Below are positions 26,863-36,521 of a DNA stretch of 64,000 nt, piece by piece (position 1 is the first letter of the stretch; each line of letters starts with the position of its first letter). Under the pieces are notes generated by a model. That model had not been told where the DNA came from. It ran no database searches and saw nothing but the letters and a program-made list of their open reading frames with translations. Origin of the DNA: Bacilli bacterium (GTDB taxonomy: Bacteria; Bacillota_I; Bacilli_A; RF39; UBA660). Where the stretch lies: positions 1 to 64,000 of the forward strand of contig CAAGHJ010000014.1 of assembly GCA_900769635.1 (NCBI GenBank), in the 5' to 3' direction. Both the position numbers and the translations under genes were made by a program.

Positions 26863-27690
26863 TGTGCCATTCATAAAAATCCCAATCAGTTCCACGCAAA
26901 TGTCTCGCGTCCTATTATCTATATCTAAAAGAGGATTAAATTCAACTATGTCTAGCGACACAACTTCCTTTTTTGCTTGTATTATATCCATTACCCTACG
27001 GGCACTCTCTAAATCAATCCCCCTATCTTCTGGAATAGACACCCCCATAGCAATATCTGGATCAATAACATCCATATCAAAACTAATATGAATAAATTTA
27101 CATTTAAGATAATCAAAAGCCTTAAACATAGCCTTTACAATCCCAATCTCTCTAATCTCCTCATCACTAATAACCATTATTCCCGCATCTCTAATATTAA
27201 CAAGTTCCTTCTCATCAATACTTCTCGTCCCAACCATCACCACATTCTCTCTCTTAATAAAATTATCACTAATACCATTTCTAAGAACACCATTTCCATA
27301 TCCACAGAGTGTAGCTAGAGGCATCCCGTGAATGTTCCCCGTTTCACTGCTCTCAAAAGTATTAAAATCAGCGTGAGCATCTATCCATATAATCCCAACA
27401 TCCCCATAAAAATCCAAAGCAGCTAACCCAGACCCAATCCCTAAACTATGATCACCGCCCAAAATAATCGGAAAATTACCATTTCTAAAAGATTCCCCAA
27501 CATCCCTATATAAATCCCCATTAACCCCATTGATTCCGGCAATATCATTCTTAGAACCCATAGAGTTAACATCATAAATCTTCGCAAACCCCTCCAAATC
27601 CAGTCTCTCCCTAATCACTCTCGGTCCCATCTCTGTTCCCATAACATTAACGCCCAAACTACTGTTCACACAAATTAAACTATATTTCAT
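26845..27690 (-). CDS. rocF: Arginase family protein
   Basis: 281 residues of the ureohydrolase family. The binuclear manganese site is visible in order: GGDHSLGIGSG, WIDAHADFN, NIHGMPLA and SFDMDVIDPDIA, followed by DIVEFNP. The pattern HGMPLA and DPDxAxGVSIPEDRG favours arginase (arginine to ornithine and urea) over agmatinase. Soluble, full length. AGGAGG precedes the start on the minus strand. It stands alone, convergent with pyk and next to tRNA-Arg, both on the minus strand. Confidence 0.88.
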   Translation of the reverse strand: MKYSLICVNSSLGVNVMGTEMGPRVIRERLDLEGFAKIYDVNSMGSKNDIAGINGVNGDLYRDVGESFRNGNFPIILGGDHSLGIGSGLAALDFYGDVGIIWIDAHADFNTFESSETGNIHGMPLATLCGYGNGVLRNGISDNFIKRENVVMVGTRSIDEKELVNIRDAGIMVISDEEIREIGIVKAMFKAFDYLKCKFIHISFDMDVIDPDIAMGVSIPEDRGIDLESARRVMDIIQAKKEVVSLDIVEFNPLLDIDNRTRDICVELIGIFMNGTLKRHP

Positions 27691-27727
27691 AATCCTCCTA
27701 AAAAAAAATCCCTAACGGATTTAAAAA

Positions 27728-27804
27728 TGGCGTCCTTGGGCAGATTCGAACTGCCGACTTTCCGCTTAGGAGGCGGATACTCTATCCTGCTGAGTTACAA
27801 GGAC
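27728..27804 (-). tRNA. tRNA-Arg (CCT)
   Basis: Minus-strand tRNA with acceptor arms GTCCTTG and CAAGGAC, encoded CCA, and anticodon loop CTCCTAA giving CCT for AGG codons. Confidence 0.95.
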
Positions 27805-28005
27805 CTGACTAAACACATTATAGCACACATTCCCCTTAAAATACAAGAGAAAATGCAAAAGTTTACAAAAAATTTACACTTTAACACTGACCCTATCGGG
27901 GGCAAATACCCAAAATTATCAAAACAAAAAATATCATTAACAAATAGTAAATAATCAAACAAATAAACAAAAACTGTGATATAATGAAAGAAAGGAGTGT
28001 GAAAA

Positions 28006-28662
28006 ATGCAAAAAAACAATCTAGTATGGGGCCTAGCCCTTGTCCTAATAGGAATAATCATTATGTTAAATGCCTTAAACATCATAAACATAAATCTCCT
28101 ATTTACAGGTTGGTGGACTCTCTTTATCATCATACCAAGCCTTATCGGACTCATAAAAGATAAAGATAAAACCGGAAGTATCATCGGCCTATTAGTAGGA
28201 GTATCCCTATTACTATCCGTAAGAGGAATAGTAAAAATTGACCTAATATTAAAACTAATATTACCAAGTCTACTAATAATAATAGGCCTATCAATGATGC
28301 TAAAAGGAACATTTACAGCAAAAACCAAAACAAATGCTACTACCAATAACCATTACTGTGCTACCCTTTCCGGACAAAAAATATCTCTTCCCAAAGAAAA
28401 ATTTACCGGCTGTAAAGTAGATGCCATTTTTGGCGGCATAACCCTCGATTTAAGAGAAACAATTATTAAGGAAGACGCCATAATAGAAGCAAGTGCTATC
28501 TTCGGAGGAATAGATATCCTTGTTCCCGAAAACACAAATATAGTTTCCAAAGGAACCGCAATTTTCGGTGGAACCAATATAAAAAAAGAAAATGACGATA
28601 CCAATAAATATACCATAACCATAAACGCAACCTGTATGTTTGGAGGCATTGACGTAAAATGA
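28006..28662 (+). CDS. LiaF-like membrane protein
   Basis: 218 residues. Four hydrophobic segments in the first 100 residues (LVWGLALVLIGIIIML, GWWTLFIIIPSLIGLI, IIGLLVGVSLLL, LPSLLIIIGLSMML) are followed by a beta-helix-like C-terminal domain. That domain has repeated AIFGGI/FGGIDV motifs typical of LiaF/DUF5668 proteins. LiaF in Bacillus regulates a cell-envelope stress two-component system; no LiaRS is present here. An extended -10 (TGA-TATAAT, 27980-27985) precedes it. ATGA overlap with the next gene shows coupling. Confidence 0.75.
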   Translation: MQKNNLVWGLALVLIGIIIMLNALNIININLLFTGWWTLFIIIPSLIGLIKDKDKTGSIIGLLVGVSLLLSVRGIVKIDLILKLILPSLLIIIGLSMMLKGTFTAKTKTNATTNNHYCATLSGQKISLPKEKFTGCKVDAIFGGITLDLRETIIKEDAIIEASAIFGGIDILVPENTNIVSKGTAIFGGTNIKKENDDTNKYTITINATCMFGGIDVK

Positions 28663-29459
28663 CAACCACTCAAAAAATAATCAAAGCCTTTGCTATCATC
28701 CTTGCCATAGCCATAATAAGCGGTATCATATCAAGTATCATCAATATAGTAAGTTACTTCCTTCCCGAAAAAGAAACCATAGTAACCCCATCCGATACCC
28801 AAGAATTAATACAATTATCCAATATAAATAACATAGAAATAGAACTAAATAGGGGCAAATTAAATATAGAAACAATACCAACTTCCCGTCCCCAAATAAG
28901 TATAGAAAATAAAAATATCAAATATACCGAAAAAAATGGAGTACTAAAAATAACCGAAAAAGGCCTAAACATTACCAAAGAAAATACCATCCTTTTAAGG
29001 CTCCCCCAAAACACAGCACTAAATACAATAAAAATAAATTCCGGAGCCGGTGCCATTTACCTAAATAATGTAACAACCCAGTATCTAGATTTAGATTTAG
29101 GAACTGGCAAAGTAAACATAAATAACATAAAAGTAACAAACGAAGCCGATATCGATGCCGGAGCCGGAAACCTTAGTATGACCAATTACTACATAAACAA
29201 ACTAGATTTAGACTTAGGAGTAGGAAACACAACCCTATTAGGCCTATTAGGAGCCGAATCCAAAATAGATTGTGGCCTCGGATCTCTTAACCTTACCATA
29301 CCAGAATCATTAACAAAATATGCCCTTGATATCGAAAAAGGAATTGGAGAAATAACCCTAAATGATGAAAAAATAACCCAAGAAGAATACCAAACAAATG
29401 GAGAAATACCCCTCGAAATAGAAGGAGGAGTAGGGAACATAACCATAAAAACAAATTAG
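28659..29459 (+). CDS. DUF4097-type (LiaG-like) anchored beta-helix protein
   Basis: 266 residues. One N-terminal membrane helix (IIKAFAIILAIAIISGIISS) is followed by an exported repetitive beta domain with SGAGAIYL, LDLGTGKVNI, DAGAGNLSM, LDLGVGNTTL and GGVGNITIKT. This pattern defines DUF4097, often paired with LiaF-like proteins. Role probably in envelope stress sensing (inference). Overlaps the upstream gene by four bases; glyA follows 15 bases later with no terminator. Confidence 0.75.
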   Translation: MTTTQKIIKAFAIILAIAIISGIISSIINIVSYFLPEKETIVTPSDTQELIQLSNINNIEIELNRGKLNIETIPTSRPQISIENKNIKYTEKNGVLKITEKGLNITKENTILLRLPQNTALNTIKINSGAGAIYLNNVTTQYLDLDLGTGKVNINNIKVTNEADIDAGAGNLSMTNYYINKLDLDLGVGNTTLLGLLGAESKIDCGLGSLNLTIPESLTKYALDIEKGIGEITLNDEKITQEEYQTNGEIPLEIEGGVGNITIKTN

Positions 29460-29474
29460 AAAGAAGGAATAATA

Positions 29475-30698
29475 ATGGATAAAGAATTACAAAAAGCATT
29501 AAAATTAGAAAGAGAAAGACAAGAACAAAATATCGAATTAATAGCATCAGAAAACTACGTTTCTAAAGAAATACTAACCCTTCAAGGAAGCATTTTAACC
29601 AATAAATACGCCGAAGGATATCCCGATAAAAGATACTATGGCGGATGTCAGTATATTGATATCTTTGAAAAAAAAGCCATAGAATACGCTTGCAAACTAT
29701 TCAATTGCAAGTATGCAAACGTTCAGCCCCATAGCGGTTCATCAGCCAATATGGCAGTATATAAAGCCCTATTAAATCACGGTGATAAAGTAATGGGAAT
29801 GAATCTAAGTCACGGTGGTCACTTAACCCACGGCTATAAACTAAATTTCTCCGGTCAAGACTATGAAATAGTAAGTTATGACCTCGATAATAAAACCGAA
29901 GAAATAAACTACGATGAACTAAAAAAACTTGCCCTAAAAGAAAAACCAAAGATGATAATCGCTGGAGCTAGTGCCTATTCAAGAACTATCGATTTCCAAA
30001 AATTTAGAGAAATAGCTGACACTGTTGGAGCCTACCTAATGGTCGATATGGCCCATATTGCTGGCCTTGTCGGAGCAGGATACCACCCATCACCATTACC
30101 ATTTGCTGATGTCGTTACAACAACAACCCATAAAACATTACGCGGACCAAGAGGCGGATTAATCCTAACCAATAACGAAGAAATAGCAAAGAAAATAAAT
30201 AAAACCATTTTCCCAGGTATTCAAGGAGGACCCCTAATGCACGTCATAGCAGCAAAAGCCCAATGCTTCTATGAAGCCCTAAAACCAGAATTCACTACCT
30301 ATATAGAAAATGTCCTCAAAAATATAAGAGCAATGAGTGAAGAATTTCAAAAATTAGGATATAAAGTAGTAAGTAATGGTACAGATAATCACTTAATACT
30401 ACTTGATGTAAAAACCAGTCGCGGGCTTACCGGAAAAGAAGCCGAAGAACTATTAGACAAAGTCCATATAACAGTAAACAAAAACACAATCCCAAATGAA
30501 ACCGAGAAAGCAACCATATCAAGTGGTATCCGTATCGGATCTCCAGCAATGACAACTCGTGGTCTAAATGAAGACGATTTTAGACAAATAGCTAGACTAA
30601 TAGATAAAGCCCTAACAAATAAAGACAAAGAAGAAAAATTAAAAGAAGTAGAAAACGAGGTACTAACCCTAACCAAAAAGTACCCACTACCATATTAA
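29475..30698 (+). CDS. glyA: Serine hydroxymethyltransferase
   Basis: 407 residues, PLP enzyme converting serine and THF to glycine and 5,10-methylene-THF. Landmarks are [35 protein letters not shown] and the PLP Lys in [14 protein letters not shown]. Full length. It supplies the methylene-THF used by ThyA, encoded next, in a compact folate/thymidylate operon. Confidence 0.97.
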   Translation: MDKELQKALKLERERQEQNIELIASENYVSKEILTLQGSILTNKYAEGYPDKRYYGGCQYIDIFEKKAIEYACKLFNCKYANVQPHSGSSANMAVYKALLNHGDKVMGMNLSHGGHLTHGYKLNFSGQDYEIVSYDLDNKTEEINYDELKKLALKEKPKMIIAGASAYSRTIDFQKFREIADTVGAYLMVDMAHIAGLVGAGYHPSPLPFADVVTTTTHKTLRGPRGGLILTNNEEIAKKINKTIFPGIQGGPLMHVIAAKAQCFYEALKPEFTTYIENVLKNIRAMSEEFQKLGYKVVSNGTDNHLILLDVKTSRGLTGKEAEELLDKVHITVNKNTIPNETEKATISSGIRIGSPAMTTRGLNEDDFRQIARLIDKALTNKDKEEKLKEVENEVLTLTKKYPLPY

Positions 30699-30707
30699 GG
30701 AGGAATA

Positions 30708-31691
30708 ATGGCCAAATTCGATAAAGACTATATAGAATTGTGTAAAAAAATAATAAATGAAGGTACTTGGGCCCATAACCGTACGGGAAACGACACCATA
30801 ATGATACCAAGTTATAATTTAGAATTCAATTTAGAAGAAGAATTCCCAATCTTAACCACTAAACAAGTATACATAAGACAAGCCGTATTAGAAATGCTTT
30901 GGATATGGCAAGTCCAATCCAATGATGTAAGATGGCTTCAAGAAAGAAATGTCAATATTTGGAATGAATGGATGGTTGATAAAGACGGCATATACCGTAC
31001 CTATACCAAAGACGAAAAATACAACAAAGATAAAGAAGTACCCGTATTAAATCTAAATAATGTCCACGGTATAAAGAGGGGAGTACTCCATTACACTAAA
31101 GGCCTAATCGAAGGAAAAAATATAAAAACAGCCAAATACTTTGGCCGAAAATACGCCTATACAATAGGAGCTGCTTATGGATATATCGTAAAAAAATACA
31201 AACTAATGGATACCCTTCTAGATACCATAAAAAACAATCCTACCGATAGAAGAATGGTCAAAAGCCTTTGGCAAGATGCCGATCTAAAAGAAGCCGTTCT
31301 CCCATCTTGTGTATGGAGTACAGAATGGGATGTAACGGACGGAAAACTAAACCTAATGGTTCATCAAAGAAGTTGTGATGTCCCCCTTGGACTACCATTT
31401 AACGTAACCCAGTATGCATGTCTCTTAGCAATGATTGCTAAGACAAATAACCTAAAAGCCGGTACTATAAATTGGAGTATAAAGAACGCCCATATTTATA
31501 AAGATCAATTAGACCAAATCAAAGAACAAATAAAAAGATATGAAACCCTTGAAGATTTACCAGCCCCAAAACTATGGTTAAATCCCAAAGTAAAACACTT
31601 TTATGATTATGACAATTCCCAAGAACTAAAAGACGTCAAACTAATAGACTATAAACACCACGGAAAACTAAGTTTTAACATAACCCAATGA
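30708..31691 (+). CDS. thyA: Thymidylate synthase, long divergent form
   Basis: 327 residues (E. coli type is 264). It has the N-terminal R-containing loop AHNRTGNDTIMI, the nucleophile Cys in AVLPSCVW, QRSCDVPLGLPFNVTQY and AHIYKDQLDQI. About 50 extra residues lie in the middle, as in lactobacillus-type enzymes. Differences from the usual pattern are YGYIVKKY where GPVYGxQWR is expected, and the C-terminus NITQ instead of the usual AV end. It makes dTMP and DHF, which the overlapping folA product recycles. AAGGAGG start. Confidence 0.88.
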   Translation: MAKFDKDYIELCKKIINEGTWAHNRTGNDTIMIPSYNLEFNLEEEFPILTTKQVYIRQAVLEMLWIWQVQSNDVRWLQERNVNIWNEWMVDKDGIYRTYTKDEKYNKDKEVPVLNLNNVHGIKRGVLHYTKGLIEGKNIKTAKYFGRKYAYTIGAAYGYIVKKYKLMDTLLDTIKNNPTDRRMVKSLWQDADLKEAVLPSCVWSTEWDVTDGKLNLMVHQRSCDVPLGLPFNVTQYACLLAMIAKTNNLKAGTINWSIKNAHIYKDQLDQIKEQIKRYETLEDLPAPKLWLNPKVKHFYDYDNSQELKDVKLIDYKHHGKLSFNITQ

Positions 31692-32170
31692 TAACAATAA
31701 TAGCAGCTATCGGCAAAAATAATGAACTAGGAATCAATAATCATTTACTGTGGAACCTAAAAGAAGATATGAAGTTCTTTAAAGAAAAAACAATAAACCA
31801 TAAAGTAGTAATGGGACTAAATACCTATAAATCAATAGCTCGTCCCCTTCCCAATAGAGAAAATATAGTCCTATCAAGTAAAAAAGAAAATTTACCCAAG
31901 GAAGTAAAACAATACACAAATATAAATAAATTAACAAACGATTTATCCAATACCAAAGAAGAAGTCTTTATAATAGGAGGAGCCAGTCTATATAACCATT
32001 ACATATCCCTAGCAGATAAAATGTATCTAACCCTAATCGAAGATACCAAACCCGCTGATACATACTTTCCTAAAATAAATAAAGAAGACTGGAATATTAC
32101 TATAATAAAAGAATTAGAAGAGGAAGTAAAGTACAAATTTGTACTTTTTGAAAGGAGAAACAATGAATAA
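31688..32170 (+). CDS. folA: Dihydrofolate reductase
   Basis: 160 residues, regenerates THF from DHF with NADPH. MITIIAAIGKNNELGINNHLLWNLKEDMKFFK is the standard N-terminus with substrate-binding residues; VMGLNTYKSI and VFIIGGASLYNHY follow. It overlaps thyA by four bases (ATGA) with no separate Shine-Dalgarno, so it is translationally coupled. Confidence 0.95.
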   Translation: MITIIAAIGKNNELGINNHLLWNLKEDMKFFKEKTINHKVVMGLNTYKSIARPLPNRENIVLSSKKENLPKEVKQYTNINKLTNDLSNTKEEVFIIGGASLYNHYISLADKMYLTLIEDTKPADTYFPKINKEDWNITIIKELEEEVKYKFVLFERRNNE

Positions 32171-32846
32171 AGTCGTATTAAAAATAAGTGGAGAATTCCT
32201 AAAAGAAAACGAAGAGAACGTAGCAGATAATAAAATAAACTATGTAGCATCCCTCATCAAAGACTTAAAAGACCAAAATATTCACGTATCCGTTGTAATA
32301 GGCGGAGGAAACTACTTCCGCGGTCGTCAAAACAATAAACTAGACGCTGTAACTGGAGACACAATCGGTATGCTCGGAACCGTTATGAATAGCCTTTATC
32401 TAAAAGATGCCCTAAGAAGAATAAATATCCCAGCCATCGTTACAACTCCCTTTACATTTCCAGAGTTACTAAAAAACTACACAAGTGAAGAAATAAAAAA
32501 TACCAGTGACGTTGTAATTTTTGGGGGTGGGATCGGCAAAAGCGGTTATTCAACTGACTCTGCCGTGGTGAATGCTTCCATTATAAGTGATGCCAAAACC
32601 ATAATAAAACTAACTAATGTTGACGGTGTATACGATAGTGATCCCCATAAAAATAAAGATGCCAAGAAATTTACCGATATAACCTTTAACGAAGTCTTAA
32701 ACCAAAAACTAGAAGTAATGGATTTATATGCCATTGAAAAATGTATGGAACAAAATAAAACCATAGTAGTTATGAATATAAATAACAAAGAAGAAATACT
32801 ATCATACTTTAAAGGAAATAAAATAGGAACTACTATCCATAACTAA
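32163..32846 (+). CDS. pyrH: Uridylate kinase
   Basis: 228 residues, amino-acid-kinase family enzyme that phosphorylates UMP. Landmarks are KISGEFL, VVIGGGNYFRG, DTIGMLGTVMNSL and TNVDGVYDSDP. The start ATG overlaps the end of folA by eight bases behind AAAGGAG. pyrH normally lies between tsf and frr in Firmicutes; here it closes the glyA-thyA-folA operon, grouping pyrimidine nucleotide synthesis steps. The terminator follows at once. Confidence 0.95.
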   Translation: MNKVVLKISGEFLKENEENVADNKINYVASLIKDLKDQNIHVSVVIGGGNYFRGRQNNKLDAVTGDTIGMLGTVMNSLYLKDALRRINIPAIVTTPFTFPELLKNYTSEEIKNTSDVVIFGGGIGKSGYSTDSAVVNASIISDAKTIIKLTNVDGVYDSDPHKNKDAKKFTDITFNEVLNQKLEVMDLYAIEKCMEQNKTIVVMNINNKEEILSYFKGNKIGTTIHN

Positions 32847-32849
32847 TAA

Positions 32850-32870
32850 AAAGACTACCCAGTCTTTTTC
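32850..32870 (+). terminator. Terminator of folate/pyrimidine operon
   Basis: AAAGACT pairs with AGTCTTT around ACCC, then T run. Confidence 0.8.
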
Positions 32871-32886
32871 TACATAAGGAGGAAAT

Positions 32887-33588
32887 ATGATAACATCAAC
32901 AAAAAAACTTATAGAACTGGGTAATAGTGATTATAAAGAAGCTCATCATTCAGTATTAACTCACTATACAAGTATAAAAAACATAAATATAATAAAAAAA
33001 GATGGTCAAATGAAAGCAAATTGTATTACAAAATATAAAGAGATGTATAAAGAAGCAAATCAATATTGTAATGAGCAAGAAAAACTTGTATTTGTAATTT
33101 GTTTTACCTATAAAAAATATTCACCGAAAGAAGTAAAAAGGTTTAATAAAGAAGCTTCTTTTAGTATTGATTTTGGTAATGATATGGATATGTACAAGAT
33201 ATTTAATTATGATAAGCCAATAATTGCAAGCAATGGAGATGTTTTAATATGGTGTAATAAACCTGGGAAGCATATACAATCTAAAAATCAAAAAAGTCAT
33301 ATTCAAGTAGATGTTAAGTGTATAGATCCAGAATATTATAAAGAAGAAGACTTAACAAAATATAAGGGAGAAAGAACATATGTCATTAATAAAACTCCAA
33401 AATTAAGAAAAAAAGAAAAATATCAGCGAGAGACAAGATATGAATTTCTTATTAGGACAACTAATACAGAAATATCAATAGATGAATATGAATACTTACT
33501 AATACCAGTTAAAGTAGATTTAATAAGTGAAGAATTAATTTATGATAGAAAAACGGGAAAAGAAATCATAAACAAGGAGAAAATATGA
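32887..33588 (+). CDS. Unknown protein of atypical composition
   Basis: Not recognised. 233 residues, soluble, basic, no membrane segment. Visible blocks are HHSVLTHYTSIKNINIIKKDG near the start, EKLVFVICFTYKKYSPKE, NYDKPIIASNGDVLIWCNKPG and YLLIPVKVDLISEELIYDR at the end. The opening HYTSIKNI...I resembles the start of some DUF2971 or ADP-ribosyl-transfer-like proteins, but this is not enough for a call. Codon use differs from its neighbours: fewer CCC and more T-ending codons, suggesting later arrival. It overlaps the next gene by four bases (ATGA). Confidence 0.5.
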   Translation: MITSTKKLIELGNSDYKEAHHSVLTHYTSIKNINIIKKDGQMKANCITKYKEMYKEANQYCNEQEKLVFVICFTYKKYSPKEVKRFNKEASFSIDFGNDMDMYKIFNYDKPIIASNGDVLIWCNKPGKHIQSKNQKSHIQVDVKCIDPEYYKEEDLTKYKGERTYVINKTPKLRKKEKYQRETRYEFLIRTTNTEISIDEYEYLLIPVKVDLISEELIYDRKTGKEIINKEKI

Positions 33589-34880
33589 ACGAAATAAAAT
33601 GCCCCAATTGTGGAACCACATTTCAAATAAACGAAAGCGAATATGAGAAAATAGTAAAACAAATCAAAAATAAAGAATTCGAAAAAGAACTAACAATAAG
33701 AGAAAAAGAATATAAGTTAGATAAAGAAAACGAAGTATTAAAAGTAAAAACCCAAATCAAAGAACAACTAACCCAAGAACTAACCCAAAAAGAAATACAA
33801 ATAACCAAACTAAAACAAGAAGTAGAAATCAAAGAAACTGAAACCAAAAATAAACTAGATAAAGAATACACAAGTACCATAAACAATCTAAAAATAGAGA
33901 TAGAAAAACTAAAAGGAGAACTATCCAAAAAAGATGCCGAAAATAAATTAAAAGTAGAAGAGACCACTACCAAGAAAGACAAAGAAATACAAGAATTAAC
34001 CAGTAAATTAGATATAAAAACCAAAGAATACGAATTAAAAGAAAAAAACGTCAAAGAAAAATATGAAAGCAAACTAAAAGACAAAGATGAACAAATCGCT
34101 TACTATAAAGATTTCAAAGCCCGTCAGTCAACCAAGATGATAGGGGAGAGTCTTGAACAACATTGCCTAGCATCCTTTAATCGCCTAAGACCCCTTTTCA
34201 CAAACTCCTACTTTGAAAAAGATAACGATGCCAAAACCGGATCCAAAGGCGATTTCATATTTAGAGACTATGACGAAGAAGGAAATGAAATCGTATCCAT
34301 AATGTTTGAAATGAAAAACGAAGCCGATGCAACTGCTACTAAACACAAAAATGAAGACTTTCTCAAAGAACTAGATAAAGATAGAAGAGAAAAAAACTGC
34401 GAATATGCCGTTCTCGTCTCTCTCCTAGAAATAGAAAACGAATACTATAACGATGGAATAGTCGATGTTTCCCATTACTACGATAAAATGTATGTAATCC
34501 GTCCGCAGTTCTTTATCCCCCTCATAACCCTTATAAGAAATCTTGCCCAAAAAACAACAACCTATAAGAAAGAACTAGAAACAATCAAAAACCAAAATAT
34601 CGATATAACCCATTTTGAAGAAAATATCCTAAAATTCAAGGACGCTTTCGGCCGTAACTACCGCCTAGCCTCTGAACGCTTTACTAAAGCCATAGAAGAA
34701 ATAGATAAAACCATCGATCACCTCCAAAAAACCAAGGAACACCTACTAAAAACTAACGATAACCTAAGATTAGCCAATAATAAAGCCGAGGACCTTACCA
34801 TAAAAAAATTAACTACCAATAGCCCTACCGTAAGAAAAATGTTTGAAGACCAAAAAGAAAAAGAAAAACTAGCAAGTTAA
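33585..34880 (+). CDS. DUF2130 family protein
   Basis: 431 residues. The N-terminus is a small zinc-ribbon-like piece (IKCPNCGTTFQI). A long Lys/Glu-rich coiled coil covers about residues 20-180. The C-terminal DUF2130 domain follows (LEQHCLASFNRLRPLFTNSY, TGSKGDFIFRDYDEEGNEI, MFEMKNEADAT), whose G-D-F-x-F plus E-x-K spacing suggests a nuclease-like fold. The function of the family is unknown; it is often near mobile or defence genes. ATGA overlap couples it to the odd gene upstream. Confidence 0.8.
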   Translation: MNEIKCPNCGTTFQINESEYEKIVKQIKNKEFEKELTIREKEYKLDKENEVLKVKTQIKEQLTQELTQKEIQITKLKQEVEIKETETKNKLDKEYTSTINNLKIEIEKLKGELSKKDAENKLKVEETTTKKDKEIQELTSKLDIKTKEYELKEKNVKEKYESKLKDKDEQIAYYKDFKARQSTKMIGESLEQHCLASFNRLRPLFTNSYFEKDNDAKTGSKGDFIFRDYDEEGNEIVSIMFEMKNEADATATKHKNEDFLKELDKDRREKNCEYAVLVSLLEIENEYYNDGIVDVSHYYDKMYVIRPQFFIPLITLIRNLAQKTTTYKKELETIKNQNIDITHFEENILKFKDAFGRNYRLASERFTKAIEEIDKTIDHLQKTKEHLLKTNDNLRLANNKAEDLTIKKLTTNSPTVRKMFEDQKEKEKLAS

Positions 34881-34891
34881 AACACTAGTCA

Positions 34892-35473
34892 CTATTCATC
34901 CCTTTCAACAATCCTATCAATAATACCATATCTAAGGGCCTCTTCACTATCAAGATAATTATCCCTCTCCGTATCCATCTCAATTCTCTCAATATCTTGC
35001 CCCGTTCTCTCAGCAAGAATTCTATTCATTCTCTTTCTAATCTTAATAATATGCTCCGCTACAATCTTAATCTCCGTTGCTTGCCCCTTAACACCACCCA
35101 AAGGCTGATGTATCATAACCTCACAATTCTTAAGACCCATTCTCTTACCCTTACAACCACTTGCAAGAAGAAATGCTCCCATCGATGCCGCCATTCCAAT
35201 ACAAATCGTCTTAACATCACTCTTAATAAAATTCATCGTATCATAAATAGCCATACCCGCACTAATACTACCCCCAGGAGAATTAATATACAAAGAAATA
35301 TCATTATGATTAACACTATCCAAATACAAAAGTTGTGCCACTATTGAATTACTACTAACATCATCAATCTCCCCATTAAGCATAACAATCCTGTCTTGTA
35401 GGAGTCTGCTATAAATATCATAGCTTCTCTCTCCTGCATTACTTCTCTCAATCACAATTGGAACCATATTCAT
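34892..35473 (-). CDS. clpP: ATP-dependent Clp protease proteolytic subunit
   Basis: A 193-residue serine protease subunit that forms a tetradecamer with ClpX or ClpC. It begins [22 protein letters not shown]; catalytic Ser is in [14 protein letters not shown], His in MIHQPLGG and Asp in [13 protein letters not shown]. Full length. GGTGAT lies close to the ATG at 35473; the next Met (35467) is an alternative. Single minus-strand gene, convergent with the DUF2130 gene and divergent from the MBL gene. Confidence 0.97.
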   Translation of the reverse strand: MNMVPIVIERSNAGERSYDIYSRLLQDRIVMLNGEIDDVSSNSIVAQLLYLDSVNHNDISLYINSPGGSISAGMAIYDTMNFIKSDVKTICIGMAASMGAFLLASGCKGKRMGLKNCEVMIHQPLGGVKGQATEIKIVAEHIIKIRKRMNRILAERTGQDIERIEMDTERDNYLDSEEALRYGIIDRIVERDE

Positions 35474-35548
35474 ATTATCACCACTATTATATTAGTAAAA
35501 AATCCCCCCAAATATACAAAAAACCATTCGACAATGAAAGGAGAACCA

Positions 35549-36064
35549 ATGAAAATAGAAACATTAGTACTAGGAAATTTGCAAACAAATTGCTATATAT
35601 TAACCCAAAATAATACTGCTATCATAATCGATCCAGCTGAAAATTACCCCGCCATAATGAAAAAAGTAGGTGAAAAACAACTCCTATCTGTACTCATAAC
35701 CCATTATCATCCCGACCATATAGGGGCCCTACAGGAGTTTTTACAAAGAAAAATTCCCATTATAGATTACACAAGCAAAGAGAAAGAATACACAATAGGA
35801 CCCTTTAACTTTGAACTAATCAAAACCAAAGGACATACACCAGATAGCATAACCTATTATTTTCCCAAAGACCAAATAATGTTCACAGGAGATTTCCTCT
35901 TCTATCACACAATAGGAAGAACCGATATGCAAGGTGGAAACATAGAAGAAATGAATCAAAGCCTCTCCAAGATAAAAACCTATCCCGAAAATACAACTAT
36001 TTACCCAGGTCACGGTCCCAAAACCACCCTTAAAGAAGAACTAAAATCTAATCCTTACTTCTAA
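35549..36064 (+). CDS. MBL-fold hydrolase, YqgX/glyoxalase II-like
   Basis: 171 residues. The zinc motif THYHPDHIGAL is at about residue 51, a second His in KTKGHTPDS, Asp in TGDFLF and the last His in YPGHGPKTT. It is the short YqgX-type hydrolase rather than full glyoxalase II; a thioester substrate is likely but unproven. The start at 35549 follows AAAGGAG; the upstream in-frame ATG would include the ribosome binding site in the protein. Confidence 0.88.
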   Translation: MKIETLVLGNLQTNCYILTQNNTAIIIDPAENYPAIMKKVGEKQLLSVLITHYHPDHIGALQEFLQRKIPIIDYTSKEKEYTIGPFNFELIKTKGHTPDSITYYFPKDQIMFTGDFLFYHTIGRTDMQGGNIEEMNQSLSKIKTYPENTTIYPGHGPKTTLKEELKSNPYF

Positions 36065-36086
36065 TTACTAGATTCCCATATTGTCC

Positions 36087-36118
36087 AATAGATACAAGCA
36101 CAAACTTGTATCTATTTT
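36087..36118 (+). terminator. Terminator after MBL gene
   Basis: A perfect 12-bp stem, AATAGATACAAG with CTTGTATCTATT, loop of six. The T run is short (TT-C). Confidence 0.7.
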
Positions 36119-36128
36119 CAAAAATTTA

Positions 36129-36157
36129 TTGCAATTTAACCCCACTTGTGGTATCAT
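36129..36157 (+). promoter_or_regulatory. Promoter of Tad operon
   Basis: TTGCAA, 17 bases, TATCAT with extended TGG. Confidence 0.65.
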
Positions 36158-36188
36158 TAACATAGTAAGATAGATAGAAGGTGCATAT

Positions 36189-36521
36189 ATGAATAATAAA
36201 GGACAAGCCCTCGTAGAGTTCATTCTCATACTACCCATATTCCTTTTCCTTATCTTTGCCGTTGTAGACTTTGGCCTCATATTTAGTACCAAAAGTACTC
36301 TTGAAAACACTTCTACCGATATAGTCGATGAAATAAAGGCAGGTATACCCATCGAAGAAGTAAGAGAAAACCATAAAGACCTAACCATAGATACCATAGA
36401 AGACGCAAAGTACAAAAAAATAAAACTAACTACGGAAAGAAAACTAATAACCCCAGGAGCAAGTAGAGTCTTGCCCAATCCCTATAAAATAACAGTCGAA
36501 AGGACTATCCTAAATGACTAA
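36189..36521 (+). CDS. TadE-like pseudopilin
   Basis: 110 residues. NNKGQALVEFILILPIFLFLIFAVVDFGLIF is the TadE signature: a short positive leader, Glu at the +5-like position and one membrane helix. A small exported domain follows. In Tad systems such minor pilins help assemble the pilus. First gene of a six-gene run with overlapping ends. The start has AAGGTGCATAT. Confidence 0.85.
   Translation: MNNKGQALVEFILILPIFLFLIFAVVDFGLIFSTKSTLENTSTDIVDEIKAGIPIEEVRENHKDLTIDTIEDAKYKKIKLTTERKLITPGASRVLPNPYKITVERTILND

Noticed and set aside
27727..27954. A 75-codon plus-strand ORF
   Set aside because: It runs through the minus-strand tRNA-Arg gene; its first 25 codons are the complement of the tRNA and it has no ribosome binding site.
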